A stretch of 56,383 nt of DNA from Prochlorococcus sp. AG-424-E18 (GCA_003210155.1 QCNC01000008.1:1-56383); one strand, 5' to 3'. Counted from the first letter of the stretch, positions 38,179-45,595 are shown. Notes: generated by a model not told the origin, from the letters alone. Numbers and translations: made by a program.

Positions 38179-39720
38179 TTAATCTGAAAGTTTGTACCAT
38201 TCAGACTCAAGATTGGAGCCAGATTCTTTATCACAGCTTCCACCTAATGAATCAACAATTGTACAAGTATTGTGAACAGCTACTGAAACCGTATTACCAT
38301 CCATCATCAATCCATCAACGAATATTTGATTAGAAGCTAAAGGAACCGAACTTTGTCTACTTAAGTTCCTTAATAACTTAGATGCTGGAATTTGTTCAGG
38401 AAATATTGCCTGAACTTTCTCTTCATCTAACATTTTTAAAGTAGAACTTATGTTGTCTGGCCTTAAGCTTGAAGAATCTCCAAGAAAGTCAAGTAAACTA
38501 ATGGTTTCAAAACCAAATGCATCCCCGTAGTATTCCATTGCTTTGTGTTTAGAGACAATTACTCTGTTTTCCTCAGGAATAGAACTTACTTGTTCGACGA
38601 TCCAACTATCTAAACCTTCTAAGAGAGAATCAGCTTTTTCGAATCTTTCATTAATTAGTTTTCTGTCACCTCTATTAAAAACTGAAATATCTTTCTTTAA
38701 ACTTTTGCTTATAAGATCTCCCATTTTTATGATGTTATGCGGATCATGCCATACATGTGGATCTAGACCTCCATGATCATGATGATGATGCCCCTCACCT
38801 TCGTCTGGAACTTGTGCTATTGGTTCTACATCACTATTTGAAACGTCTTTAAAAAAGTGTTGAGTTGCTTCAAACTCAAAAGGCATGTGTTCAGTAAAAA
38901 ATATATATTGACCATCTTCTTGGATATCCACGTTAAAAACAGTACTTTCTTTTCTTTGATCAAAGTTAAGAACAAAAGCTTTATTACTTGCTATCAAAGT
39001 ACCATCATTTTTTCTGCTTATTGCGTCTTTAGATCCTAATAATTCTTTAGCTAAATCTTCAGAACCTTCTATGTCATTAGATTTGAGAATAACCATCTTC
39101 ATTGCAGGATCTGCATATTCGCCATCGACTTTTTCAAATGACCATTTATAAGAACCTTTAGAAAGTTGAAATTTGCCTGCCCATTCGAAAGCACCTTCAG
39201 AATGATCATCATGTCCTCCATGGTCTGAATGATCATCATGACCTCCATGATCAGAATGATCATCTACTTTAGCTGAATGTTCAGAATGATCGTCATGTCC
39301 ACCATGGTCTGAGTGATCATCATGACCTCCATGATCAGAATGATCATCCACGTCTATTGCACTAACACCTATAACAACAGTATTCTTTTTATTTTCCCAA
39401 TTTCTCATACTTGGAGTCATTTCTTTACCAAGAGTAAATACTTTATCTGCGCTATTTAGTAATTGAGCTTGCCTTGGATTGATCTTTAAGTCATGAACAT
39501 CTTGTTTTCTATCTACTAAGCATGTAACTTCGTCAGATGGTAATGCAATTGATTTAACTAAATCACAAACTATTGGTTCTACTGCTACATATGACTTTCC
39601 TTTAGCCATAACATCCTGCCCAAAACCAGAAAATATAATTGTTCCTGCGATTACGGAATTATTAATAATTGATTTACTCGAACCTTTTTTATTTGTTAAA
39701 AGTCTTTTAAAAATTGACAT
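38179..39720 (-). CDS. znuA: Zinc ABC transporter substrate-binding protein ZnuA, with His/Asp repeat and inserted domain
   Basis: A periplasmic cluster A-I metal-binding protein, at 513 residues much longer than the usual 300. An N-terminal signal is followed by KSYVAVEPIVCDLVKSI. Residues 125-175 hold two identical 23-residue His/Asp blocks separated by HSAKV. Residues 178-292 are an inserted domain opening FEWAGKFQL and ending FTEHMPFEF. A second His cluster HHHHDH (311-316) is followed by the metal ligand motif DPHVWHDPH. Other ligands are VSKHKAMEYYG and the C-terminal VAVHNT. It is divergent from znuC across a Zur-like box. Confidence 0.93.
   Translation of the reverse strand: MSIFKRLLTNKKGSSKSIINNSVIAGTIIFSGFGQDVMAKGKSYVAVEPIVCDLVKSIALPSDEVTCLVDRKQDVHDLKINPRQAQLLNSADKVFTLGKEMTPSMRNWENKKNTVVIGVSAIDVDDHSDHGGHDDHSDHGGHDDHSEHSAKVDDHSDHGGHDDHSDHGGHDDHSEGAFEWAGKFQLSKGSYKWSFEKVDGEYADPAMKMVILKSNDIEGSEDLAKELLGSKDAISRKNDGTLIASNKAFVLNFDQRKESTVFNVDIQEDGQYIFFTEHMPFEFEATQHFFKDVSNSDVEPIAQVPDEGEGHHHHDHGGLDPHVWHDPHNIIKMGDLISKSLKKDISVFNRGDRKLINERFEKADSLLEGLDSWIVEQVSSIPEENRVIVSKHKAMEYYGDAFGFETISLLDFLGDSSSLRPDNISSTLKMLDEEKVQAIFPEQIPASKLLRNLSRQSSVPLASNQIFVDGLMMDGNTVSVAVHNTCTIVDSLGGSCDKESGSNLESEWYKLSD
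39199..39348 (-). repeat. Duplicated His/Asp-rich block within znuA
   Basis: Two identical 23-residue blocks (residues 125-147 and 153-175), each built from DDHSDHGGH units. The two DNA copies (69 bases each) differ at only about three positions, all synonymous. The blocks are likely zinc-binding flexible loops. Confidence 0.9.
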
Positions 39721-39740
39721 GAAAAATAATTAAATACTTA

Positions 39741-39759
39741 AAAATGATAATCATTTTCA
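39741..39759. promoter_or_regulatory. Zur-box-like palindrome between znuA and znuC
   Basis: The 17-base perfect palindrome AAAATGATAATCATTTT (39741-39757, single central base) includes TGATAATCATTTTCA, one mismatch from the 7-1-7 consensus TGATAATNATTATCA of cyanobacterial Zur. It lies 21 bases upstream of znuA and about 97 upstream of znuC, so it can control both. The regulator gene itself is at 40640. Confidence 0.75.
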
Positions 39760-39795
39760 TTATCTCTGACAAGTGAAGGTATCAAATGTTATGAA

Positions 39796-39818
39796 AATAA
39801 TACGCAACTTGTATTATT
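39796..39818. repeat. Inverted repeat upstream of znuC
   Basis: AATAATAC (39796-39803) and GTATTATT (39811-39818) form perfect 8-base arms around a 7-base loop, 38 bases before the znuC start. It could be a second operator or a 5' leader hairpin. Confidence 0.6.
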
Positions 39819-39855
39819 GGTAAGCTTGTAAAGTGACTTTTTTAAAGATTAATTA

Positions 39856-40626
39856 ATGGCTACTTTAGTCGCTGAAAATTTAACCTTTGCATACGCAAAA
39901 AAAAGTAAGCCAGTTTTGAATAAGGTATCGGTTGAGATTAAACCTGGAACTCTAACAGCTTTAGTTGGCCCAAATGGCGCAGGTAAATCAACTCTTTTGA
40001 GAATTTTGCAAGGACAAAATACTCCAGATAAAGGCGAAATAAAAATTGATGGTGAAAATTTATATAGATCTAGAGCTCTTGTGGCACTTATGCCTCAAAG
40101 AAGTTCTATGAATTGGAAGTTCCCAATCACAGTTGAAAAATTGGTATCTCTTGGTCAAATAAAGTATTCAAAATCAAGAAGTAATAACCCATTTCAAATT
40201 AAGACTCTTCTAGCATATCCTAATTCTTGGATTAATAAATGTTGTGAATTAGAGGCGACAATGCAGAGAGTAGGCATTGCAAGTTTGGCGAATAGAAGAC
40301 TCGATTCTCTTTCAGGAGGACAGCAGCAAAGAGCTCTATTAGCAAAAACTCTTATGTCCCCGGCAAAAATATTTCTTTTAGATGAACCTTGTGCAGCTTT
40401 GGACCCACCTGCAAAGGAGGATTTTCTTAAAATTGTACGTCAACTTGCCGATGCCGGACTTTCTTTGCTCGTAAGTAGCCATGATTGGGGCGATTCTTTA
40501 AATAACTATGATCAAGTAATCGTTCTTGATAAAAGTGTTTTGGCAGTTGGTAGTCCTGACCAAATACAAGATAAATTAGAGGCAATAAATATTAGCTCTA
40601 TTAACGAAAATAATTTCTGTGATTAG
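39856..40626 (+). CDS. znuC: Zinc ABC transporter ATP-binding protein
   Basis: An ABC-type ATPase of 256 residues with Walker A GPNGAGKST (38-46), signature LSGGQQQRA near 155-163, Walker B IFLLDEPCAALD and switch His in VSSHDWG. It is clearly a manganese/zinc-type ATPase (MntB/ZnuC subfamily). It is divergent from znuA and convergent with zur (13 bases between stops). znuB lies beyond zur on the same strand, an interrupted operon. Confidence 0.93.
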   Translation: MATLVAENLTFAYAKKSKPVLNKVSVEIKPGTLTALVGPNGAGKSTLLRILQGQNTPDKGEIKIDGENLYRSRALVALMPQRSSMNWKFPITVEKLVSLGQIKYSKSRSNNPFQIKTLLAYPNSWINKCCELEATMQRVGIASLANRRLDSLSGGQQQRALLAKTLMSPAKIFLLDEPCAALDPPAKEDFLKIVRQLADAGLSLLVSSHDWGDSLNNYDQVIVLDKSVLAVGSPDQIQDKLEAINISSINENNFCD

Positions 40627-40639
40627 AGAATGTTCCTTT

Positions 40640-41074
40640 TTAATTCTGAGCTTGATAACAGTTTTGGCAAAGCCCGAAATATTCGAGGGTATGAAACAAC
40701 AATTGGAATTTCTTTGGATTTGTTTTGGGTGTATGAATATCTTTTACCGGGCATCCTTCCATTTTTGATGTCTCACCACATTGAACACAGGTCAAATGAT
40801 GAATATCTCTATCTACGGGAGTGTACAGAACCTCTCCAGTTGGTAGATGTCTAGAACGTATTAAGCCATGTTTTATCAGAACTTGAAGATTCCTGTAAAC
40901 AGTCGTCAGTCCCATAGCCTTTCCGCTTTCTATCAATTGTCTATGCAACTCTTGACCAGTCAATTCATCCTCGCATTTATTAAGTTCTTCAAGAAGTTGT
41001 TCTTGTCTTTTGGTAATGTCAGACTTAGTTACCATTGTTTCCGAAATCTTTTTTTGTCCCGTATTTTTGATCAT
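40640..41074 (-). CDS. zur: Fur-family zinc uptake regulator Zur
   Basis: A 144-residue Fur-family repressor. The winged-helix recognition helix is GLTTVYRNLQVL (residues about 55-66). Structural zinc is held by Cys96/Cys99 (CVQC) and Cys136/Cys139 (CQNC). His92/93 and His128 are regulatory ligand candidates. Context (znuC, znuB, znuA) assigns it as Zur rather than Fur. The ATG at 41074 is 17 bases from the divergent znuB start; an internal ATG at 41035 is an alternative that would open space for a promoter. Confidence 0.9.
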   Translation of the reverse strand: MIKNTGQKKISETMVTKSDITKRQEQLLEELNKCEDELTGQELHRQLIESGKAMGLTTVYRNLQVLIKHGLIRSRHLPTGEVLYTPVDRDIHHLTCVQCGETSKMEGCPVKDIHTPKTNPKKFQLLFHTLEYFGLCQNCYQAQN

Positions 41075-41076
41075 AC

Positions 41077-41087
41077 CGAATCATTCG
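41077..41087. promoter_or_regulatory. Small palindrome between zur and znuB starts
   Basis: CGAATCATTCG is a perfect 5-1-5 palindrome in the 17 bases separating the two divergent start codons. It does not match the Zur consensus. It is a candidate operator or translational element only. Confidence 0.35.
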
Positions 41088-41091
41088 AATA

Positions 41092-41877
41092 ATGTCTTTT
41101 ATTAATAACAACTGGTGGCTGGTTCCATTAATAATAACTATATTCTCTGGGATTTTATGCCCAGCTATGGGAACTGTATTAATCACTCATAAGAGATTAT
41201 TGCAAGTTAATTTAATCTCTCATTGTGTGTTGCCTGGACTTGCTCTCGCATTAGCGCTTGGAATTCACCCCTCAATTGGTGGTGTTATAAGTGGTCTTCT
41301 GGGCTCAGTAATTGCAGAAAGTTTAACTAATAGAAAAAGTGAAAATTATGAAGCAGTTATGAATACTATTCTCGCTGGAATGCTTGGATTTGGGGTCCTT
41401 ATAATCCCTTTACTCGGAATAAGGATTGATTTGGAGGCAGTATTATTTGGCGATTTATTGACAGCAAATTTTGGAGATTTACTGAGAACAATAATTGCTT
41501 TTTTAGTATTTATACTTTTAATGACTTTTGGATATGAAAAGGTTGTTTATGTGGGATTGGATCCAGAAGGTGCATCCGCGAGCGGTATAAACGTATCTTT
41601 ATTAAATCTTGCTTTGAGTTTTACAACGGCATTAGTAATTGTTAGTTCAATGTCAGCAGTGGGAGTAATTCTTGTAATTGCTCTTCTTTCTACTCCAACT
41701 TTGTTAGGGCTAAATAAGGCTCATAGTTTAAGAATTGCAATGATGAGGTCTTCATTTTTTGGATTATGTATCTCACTTCTTGGATTTATTCTCTCTATAG
41801 TCTTTAATCTTTCGCCTGGACCTGCAATTAGCGTTATTTGTGTTGCGTCCCTTTTAATTCCTAAGCTTCGCAAATAA
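41092..41877 (+). CDS. znuB: Zinc ABC transporter permease
   Basis: A 261-residue membrane protein with about eight hydrophobic helices. The segment GTVLITHKRLLQVNLISHCVLPGLAL (seen as QVNLISHCVLPG) is the metal-permease signature of ABC-3 family proteins. It completes the ZnuABC importer with the genes at 38179 and 39856. The ATG at 41092 is only 17 bases from the zur ATG. Confidence 0.92.
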   Translation: MSFINNNWWLVPLIITIFSGILCPAMGTVLITHKRLLQVNLISHCVLPGLALALALGIHPSIGGVISGLLGSVIAESLTNRKSENYEAVMNTILAGMLGFGVLIIPLLGIRIDLEAVLFGDLLTANFGDLLRTIIAFLVFILLMTFGYEKVVYVGLDPEGASASGINVSLLNLALSFTTALVIVSSMSAVGVILVIALLSTPTLLGLNKAHSLRIAMMRSSFFGLCISLLGFILSIVFNLSPGPAISVICVASLLIPKLRK

Positions 41878-42024
41878 TTAAATCTTAAATGTCCAATCAG
41901 AATTAAATGCTTGAGCTTCTGGATTGTTTTTTAAAGCTACTTCCATAGCTTCTTTTTTATTATTAGCTATAACAACTTCATCAAATTCCTTTCCATTTTT
42001 TTTGAGACTTACTTTGAAACGCAT
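41878..42024 (-). CDS. Small conserved-looking protein, 48 codons
   Basis: ATG at 42024, TAA at 41878, abutting the znuB stop on the other strand. The peptide opens MRFKVSLKKNGKEFDEVV and contains IANNKKEAMEVALKNNP, a beta-hairpin plus helix pattern. I recall similar short hypothetical proteins in marine Synechococcus. There is no signal or membrane segment, and the function is unknown. Confidence 0.7.
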   Translation of the reverse strand: MRFKVSLKKNGKEFDEVVIANNKKEAMEVALKNNPEAQAFNSDWTFKI

Positions 42025-42107
42025 AAAAATTATTTAATTAATCAAAAGTTAACCACTAAGCAACTAGATTTAAATACTTTTAAAAGTTAATTGATGAAAT
42101 AGAAACT

Positions 42108-42356
42108 TTAGTTATTCTGAAGTTTTTCTACTACAGATTCTTTCTCAATCTTAGCTACATCCTGTAATCCATTAGCATCAAACCAAGGAGCGTTTTCCCA
42201 ATTAAATCCTTCCCCAAAAGTATTATCGGGAGCAGCTACGTACCAGTGACATGAAGAATCGGGAACATCTACAGCACATTTTGACCAGTCAGCTTCCCAT
42301 TGTGGAACTTGTACCCACATTACGGATGCTAATAAAAAAGAAAAAATAAAATTCAT
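42108..42356 (-). CDS. Small secreted Trp-rich protein
   Basis: An 82-residue protein with a short N-terminal hydrophobic segment (NFIFSFLLASVMW). The mature part is rich in Trp and has two Cys (SKCAV and SSCHW). The motif VPQWEADWSKCA followed by WYVAAPDNTFGEG looks conserved in cyanobacteria. The function is unknown. Confidence 0.65.
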   Translation of the reverse strand: MNFIFSFLLASVMWVQVPQWEADWSKCAVDVPDSSCHWYVAAPDNTFGEGFNWENAPWFDANGLQDVAKIEKESVVEKLQNN

Positions 42357-42365
42357 AATTATCGG

Positions 42366-42509
42366 TTAGCAAAATTTTGAAAGATTTTTTTCACATTCTT
42401 TCTTTCTTTTCTTCCAATAATTTTCAAGTATTTGATATTTATGCTTATTTTTAAATTGACTTAAATGAATATTATTCTGATTAAGAACTGAAGTGTTTTT
42501 GATTTTCAT
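42366..42509 (-). CDS. Small basic protein, 47 codons
   Basis: ATG at 42509, TAA at 42366. The peptide opens MKIKNTSVLNQNNIHLSQ and is strongly basic in the C-terminal half (WKKRKKECEKNL), with two Cys. It is probably helical. It precedes the secreted Trp-rich gene by 9 bases on the same strand. The coding status is likely but unproven. Confidence 0.5.
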   Translation of the reverse strand: MKIKNTSVLNQNNIHLSQFKNKHKYQILENYWKKRKKECEKNLSKFC

Positions 42510-42586
42510 GACTCAAGCTGTCAATGTAGATCATATTTAAGACACTTTATAGATTTTTTGAAGTGAATTTATACTTAATTTTTGTC

Positions 42587-42721
42587 CTACTTTTGTGTAG
42601 GTAAGTATTTTTCGGGATTATTTTCAATATAAGTAAGCGAATATTTGACAACACCCACTATTACTGAAAAAAGTGCAATTGCCGAAATAATAAAAATGAT
42701 TTTTTTGTAAATGATTTTCAT
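42587..42721 (-). CDS. Small single-pass membrane protein, 44 codons
   Basis: ATG at 42721, TAG at 42587. One hydrophobic helix (about residues 8-26, IIFIISAIALFSVIVGVV) is preceded by Lys residues, with a short polar tail ending LPTQK. The family is unknown. It lies next to the Yfr-type RNAs. Confidence 0.5.
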   Translation of the reverse strand: MKIIYKKIIFIISAIALFSVIVGVVKYSLTYIENNPEKYLPTQK

Positions 42722-42807
42722 GAATTCTTTATTTTTTTGATTATTTTTTTCATCAACGTCAAATTTTTCTGAAAGATTTAAATAATTAGTAATTTATACT
42801 GTAGCCT

Positions 42808-42910
42808 TTTAAATTACCTACGGAGTAGATTAAATACGTCAGAAACTCCTCACACACTTTTTTCTGATAATCTTAAAAGTACTCGGCCGCAAAGTTTGAG
42901 TACTTTTTGT
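42808..42910 (+). ncRNA. Yfr1-like RNA element carrying a second ACTCCTCACACACT core
   Basis: A TATACT -10 box at 42795-42800 puts the likely start near 42808. The core ACTCCTCACACACT (42845-42858) is identical over 14 bases to the core of Yfr1 at 14912, but here it sits in the loop of a CAGAAA/TTTCTG hairpin (42840-42866). A second stem AAAAGTACTC / GAGTACTTTT (42875-42884, 42898-42907) with a T-rich tail looks like a terminator. An upstream GGAGT can pair with ACTCC and could hide the core. Confidence 0.65.
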
Positions 42911-42918
42911 ATTTTTTT
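42875..42918 (+). terminator. Terminator-like hairpin of the Yfr1-like element
   Basis: A 10-base perfect stem with a 13-base loop, followed by TTTT and, after a short gap, seven more Ts (to about 42918). Confidence 0.6.
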
Positions 42919-42988
42919 GAGATGTGACAGTTAAAATAGAGGTCTACTAAGCATTACATATTTTGAATTTAAGTGTGATATTAAGGTT

Positions 42989-43085
42989 GTGTGTAGGAGT
43001 GATTGGTTTATTTCAGTGGAAACAAGGAAACACTTGATATAAATCAATTTTAAAAGATCTCTCTTTGAGAGGTCTTTTTTTTTTT
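42989..43085 (+). ncRNA. Yfr2-family small RNA
   Basis: It contains the family-type repeated GGAAACA elements (GGAAACAAGGAAACACTT, 43018-43035). A clear terminator closes it (AGATCTCTC/GAGAGGTCT stem, 43055-43075, then 11 Ts). A GATATT -10 at about 42977 suggests a start near 42989. Its first bases GTGTGTAGGAGT (42989-43000) are the reverse complement of the Yfr1 core, lacking one G, so pairing with Yfr1 or the Yfr1-like RNA 130 bases upstream is possible. Confidence 0.8.
43055..43085 (+). terminator. Rho-independent terminator of the Yfr2-family RNA
   Basis: A 9-base stem (one G-U pair), a 3-base loop and a run of 11 Ts. Confidence 0.9.
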
Positions 43086-43214
43086 GGGATTATTAGAGAT
43101 AAATATTAAATTCTGAATATAAAAACAAATATGCTTTCTTCCAAAATAATTAGGTCGTCATTACAAATTGGTAATTTAATTCGTTAGATTATGAGTTGTT
43201 AAATTCTTCTGTTA

Positions 43215-43598
43215 ATGCAAATACTTTTTTTAACAATTTTAATTTTTTCGAGCTTTTTATTCCCTTCTTCATCATTTGCCTCACATATAGAACTAAAACC
43301 TTGTGTAGAGATCGCTCATTGTGTACGAGAAGAATGGGAGGTTAATAATATTGAGAAACCTTTTGAAGAGATTAAAACATTTATCGAAAACACTCCAAGG
43401 ACTGAGATTGTAGAAATTGATGGCGATTATCTTCATGCTGAGGCAACCAGTAAATGGATGAAGTATGTAGACGACTTAGAAGTATCCTTTCTACCTGAAT
43501 CAAACATCTTATCAATAAGATCAGAATCAAGAGTTGGAGAAAGTGATTTGGGAGTGAATCAAAAAAGAGTTGATTTACTAAAATCAAAAATGTTTTAA
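43215..43598 (+). CDS. DUF1499 family secreted protein
   Basis: A 127-residue protein with a signal peptide (FLTILIFSSFLF, cleavage near FASH). The ending SIRSESRVGESDLGVNQKRV (seen as SRVGESDLGVN) is the DUF1499 signature, as is the DYLHAEATSKWMKYVDDLEV region (in part). The family is widespread in cyanobacteria and plants. The function is unknown; the location is probably periplasm or thylakoid lumen. Confidence 0.9.
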   Translation: MQILFLTILIFSSFLFPSSSFASHIELKPCVEIAHCVREEWEVNNIEKPFEEIKTFIENTPRTEIVEIDGDYLHAEATSKWMKYVDDLEVSFLPESNILSIRSESRVGESDLGVNQKRVDLLKSKMF

Positions 43599-43738
43599 GA
43601 AAAAAATTAAAAAAAAATAATTTATTTTTATTGTTTTTTGTATAACTTTCCCATTTTTAAAAAAAATTAGCAGATAAAAAAGTGATAATTGTCATCATGC
43701 CTTGATAATGGCAAATTTATTAGATTTTCTCTGAAAAG

Positions 43739-44023
43739 ATGATCATAAATTTTATATATTTATTGTTATCTAGTTTTGTTTTTTTCTGGTTTTATATAAA
43801 TATTAAAAAAAGTGGAGTTAAATGGATAATCAAAGGTCTTTTGCAAATTGGAATATTGGTATTATTCATTGGAGGGTTTTTCAAAATATTTCTCACCTTA
43901 CCCTCTAATTTATTTATACAAATATTTTTTCTTATTATTTATACATGGTGCACTGTTGGAATAAATGTAAATTTCATTATCCCTTTGATTAGTTTGATTG
44001 ACCAAAAAATAGTAAAAAAATAA
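43739..44023 (+). CDS. Small membrane protein with about three TM helices, unknown
   Basis: A 94-residue hydrophobic protein with segments near residues 2-20, 36-54 and 62-84 and a basic loop (KKSGVKW) after the first. No family was recognised. It stands alone on the plus strand between DUF1499 and a minus-strand small ORF. Confidence 0.55.
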   Translation: MIINFIYLLLSSFVFFWFYINIKKSGVKWIIKGLLQIGILVLFIGGFFKIFLTLPSNLFIQIFFLIIYTWCTVGINVNFIIPLISLIDQKIVKK

Positions 44024-44082
44024 AACTAAAATATGCCTTAATTCTCAGTACAAAAATAAATCTATTGCCTTAATCTGCAATA

Positions 44083-44208
44083 TTAAAATTTATAGGATTT
44101 ATTTTTTCCTTTTGAAAGTCTTTTCCTTGTATACCTAGTCTTTAATGCCAAGTCTGTCATTATATATATTCCAAATAAAAGAATGATTATTCCAATAAAG
44201 TATTTCAT
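44083..44208 (-). CDS. Small single-pass membrane protein, 41 codons
   Basis: ATG at 44208, TAA at 44083. One helix (residues 3-20, YFIGIIILLFGIYIMTDL) is followed by a very basic tail (RYTRKRLSKGKNK). The layout is typical of tiny membrane proteins. It starts 30 bases after the end of osmC on the same strand. Unknown family. Confidence 0.5.
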   Translation of the reverse strand: MKYFIGIIILLFGIYIMTDLALKTRYTRKRLSKGKNKSYKF

Positions 44209-44238
44209 TATTTTTTATGTAATTACTATGTTTGAGAT

Positions 44239-44646
44239 TTATTCATGATGCCAACTAATTTTAATATCTATTTCTTGAGATAAATTTCTTGTAACTGGAC
44301 ATTCTTTGGAAGCTTTTTTCAAAAAATCAATAGTTTCATTAGAAGTGCTCTCTGGTATGAAAATATCTATTATTAGTTCTTTTATCTTCCTCTCGCTATT
44401 TTTTGTCATCACTTTTTCAATATTTAAATATATACCTTTCAAATCAAATCCTTTCGATTTAACTTTGATTGCCATGATGGTTAGCAGGCAAGTACCTAGA
44501 GATGTTGCTAATAAATCAGTTGGGGAAAAACTTTCACCTTTACCGCAGTGATCTAAAGGTGCATCAGTTCTAATAAGACTTCCAGATTGTAGATGAATAG
44601 CCTCACAGTTTAAATTTCCTAAATAAGAACATTTAATTTTAGTCAT
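44239..44646 (-). CDS. OsmC-family peroxiredoxin-like protein
   Basis: A 135-residue OsmC/Ohr-like protein. The SPTDLLATSLGTCLLT segment carries the first catalytic Cys (about residue 53), and ECPVTRNL carries the second (about 116). Members reduce organic hydroperoxides with thiols. It belongs to the YhfA-like branch by length and spacing, so the exact substrate is open. Confidence 0.88.
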   Translation of the reverse strand: MTKIKCSYLGNLNCEAIHLQSGSLIRTDAPLDHCGKGESFSPTDLLATSLGTCLLTIMAIKVKSKGFDLKGIYLNIEKVMTKNSERKIKELIIDIFIPESTSNETIDFLKKASKECPVTRNLSQEIDIKISWHHE

Positions 44647-44773
44647 TTTAAGAAAATTAAATTAGGAAAATATTATTAATAAAAAATTATGGAACATAAC
44701 AAGATTATTGATGAGAAATTTTTATTTGCATATTAGTGGAGTATTAAGGAAATTCATCATTCAAGTTTTGAAA

Positions 44774-45016
44774 TCAGTTCTTATATCCATATTCCTCTAA
44801 GCAATACTCAATTAATTCAATTGATTTATTAAGAGTTCTTTTATTTTTATTTTCTAGATCGAAACATTCATTTAAAACACGTATAGATTCATTTAAGAAT
44901 GATTCTTCTTTATTTTTTATATCTTTAACTTGATTTATATAAATTAATTTTTTAATCCCAATTAGGGAAAATATGATTATTGATATTGTAAAAATTGCTA
45001 TTTTGAATTTATTCAT
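44774..45016 (-). CDS. Small anchored protein, unknown
   Basis: An 80-residue protein with an N-terminal membrane helix (KIAIFTISIIIFSLIGI) and a charged helical rest containing two Cys in ECFDLEN and YCLEEYG. It is probably a single-pass protein with a predicted coiled-coil-like tail. No family was recognised. Confidence 0.5.
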   Translation of the reverse strand: MNKFKIAIFTISIIIFSLIGIKKLIYINQVKDIKNKEESFLNESIRVLNECFDLENKNKRTLNKSIELIEYCLEEYGYKN

Positions 45017-45080
45017 ACAATTAGTTATTACAAATATTTTAATTTACTTAATATCTGAAAACTTTACATAGCTTATAGAA

Positions 45081-45182
45081 CTAAGTAATTACATATGTAG
45101 CTGCTGTTATTGCTATGGCAGTAATTGAAATGAAGATGTATGGAACAACCTTTAAAGGTATATATAGATTATTTTTAGACAT
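45081..45182 (-). CDS. Tiny membrane protein, 33 codons
   Basis: ATG at 45182, TAG at 45081. The peptide starts MSKNNLYIPLKVVPYIF and then has one helix of about 18 hydrophobic residues. Size and pattern resemble small photosystem-type subunits, but I could not match one. Unknown function. Confidence 0.45.
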   Translation of the reverse strand: MSKNNLYIPLKVVPYIFISITAIAITAATYVIT

Positions 45183-45297
45183 AACTAGAACCTTTATACA
45201 AATAATTACATTCCCTTTAAACTTTATAAGTCTTCAAATATACAAATTAATTTTCTTTGTATTAATTCAATCCTTCTAAAGATTAACAAATTTATAT

Positions 45298-45504
45298 TTA
45301 TTGAATTTTCATTAAATAAAGTATCTCTAAATCTTGTCTTGAGTCTGATATTTTTCTTTTTAAAAAGATTAATTCTTCTTGGCTCATTTTTGATTCTCTT
45401 ATCATCAATTCTGCTTGTTCAATAGCATGTTCTATATTTCTAATTTTAATTTCTCTTATTGAGGGATCATCTTTACATGCTTTTTTAGTATTTGCATCTA
45501 ACAT
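45298..45504 (-). CDS. Small coiled-coil protein, unknown
   Basis: The best start is ATG at 45504 (68 codons); a GTG at 45510 adds two residues. The sequence is all helical and highly charged, with IEHAIEQAELMIRES and LIFLKRKISDSRQDLE heptad-like patterns. It has one Cys. No homologue was recognised. Confidence 0.5.
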   Translation of the reverse strand: MLDANTKKACKDDPSIREIKIRNIEHAIEQAELMIRESKMSQEELIFLKRKISDSRQDLEILYLMKIQ

Positions 45505-45595
45505 ATGCACGAAAAAATCATCTTGAATATAATCTAATTTAAAACTTCATTATGCTACAACCGCAAATTTAATTAAAATAAATTATTATCAAGTT

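Noticed and set aside
39741..39759. Possible Fur box for iron instead of Zur
   Set aside because: Fur and Zur boxes look alike, but the flanking genes are all zinc-transport genes, so Zur is the better reading.
43381..43587. Minus-strand 68-codon ORF opposite the DUF1499 gene
   Set aside because: DUF1499 on the plus strand is well supported; this is its shadow.
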